A program made the translations under genes and the position numbers. 14,652 bases of DNA from Syntrophaceae bacterium UBA2208 (GTDB taxonomy: Bacteria > Desulfobacterota > BSN033 > UBA1163): NCBI GenBank assembly GCA_002327885.1, contig DCUS01000115.1, positions 1-14,652 of the forward strand, given 5' to 3'. Of this stretch, positions 14,628 to 14,652 are shown piece after piece; position 1 is the first letter of the stretch, and each line of letters opens with the position of its first letter. The notes beneath the pieces are model-generated. The model made no database searches, was not told where the DNA came from, and was given only the letters and a program-made list of their open reading frames with translations.

Positions 14628-14652
14628 TGATGGACTCGTAAAAAGCAAGCAG
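14628..14652 (+). repeat. End of a second palindromic repeat, running off the window
   Basis: TGATGGACTCGTAAAAAG at 14628-14645 matches the terminal repeat of the element at 138-272, differing at one base from the reverse complement of its right end (TGATGGTCTCGTAAAAAG). The window stops 7 bases later, so the rest of the copy cannot be seen. Confidence 0.6.

Overview
The window looks like chromosomal DNA of an anaerobic bacterium, most likely an uncultured Desulfobacterota (former Deltaproteobacteria). This is inferred from gene content: an outer-membrane protein next to a DUF1329 protein, a GldF/GldG/DUF4340-type ABC module, a tungsten-type aldehyde:ferredoxin oxidoreductase (AOR), a hydantoinase/acetone-carboxylase-like pair, and palindromic tri-hairpin repeats of a kind I recall from that phylum. 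No rRNA, tRNA or CRISPR array is visible. Taxonomy cannot be proved from this sequence.

Layout. (1) 3-131: the 3' end of a gene for an outer-membrane beta-barrel protein, ending in the typical C-terminal Phe. (2) 138-272: a miniature palindromic repeat with near-perfect 20-bp ends and two internal hairpins; a matching end reappears at 14628-14645 at the edge of the window. (3) 443-1819: an exported DUF1329 protein, a common partner of outer-membrane barrel proteins. (4) 1943-5588: a four-gene, tightly packed module: ABC ATPase, ABC-2 permease, GldG-like auxiliary protein and DUF4340 membrane-anchored protein. (5) 5573-6720: a damaged junction. An unidentified coding fragment is cut by an IS630-family transposase (minus strand) that has lost the C-terminal part carrying its catalytic Glu. 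(6) 6777-12792: an operon-like set of AOR, HyuB-like and HyuA-like genes, with a palindrome just upstream that could be an operator. (7) 12797-13150: a small structured element followed by an amber-interrupted reading frame with a strong ribosome-binding site and a G10 run. (8) 13353-14590: an IS3-family element with both reading frames broken by in-frame stops.

How the parts may work together. The left module probably builds and uses an ABC exporter-like complex at the inner membrane, while the barrel protein and DUF1329 act in the periplasm and outer membrane. The right operon combines an ATP-dependent hydantoinase/carboxylase-type enzyme (HyuA ATPase/kinase-like subunit and HyuB metal-containing subunit) with a tungsto- or molybdopterin aldehyde oxidoreductase. 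That suggests activation of a carbonyl or cyclic amide compound linked to ferredoxin-dependent aldehyde/acid chemistry. The substrate cannot be read from the sequence. Both ends of this operon are bordered by decaying mobile DNA and broken genes.
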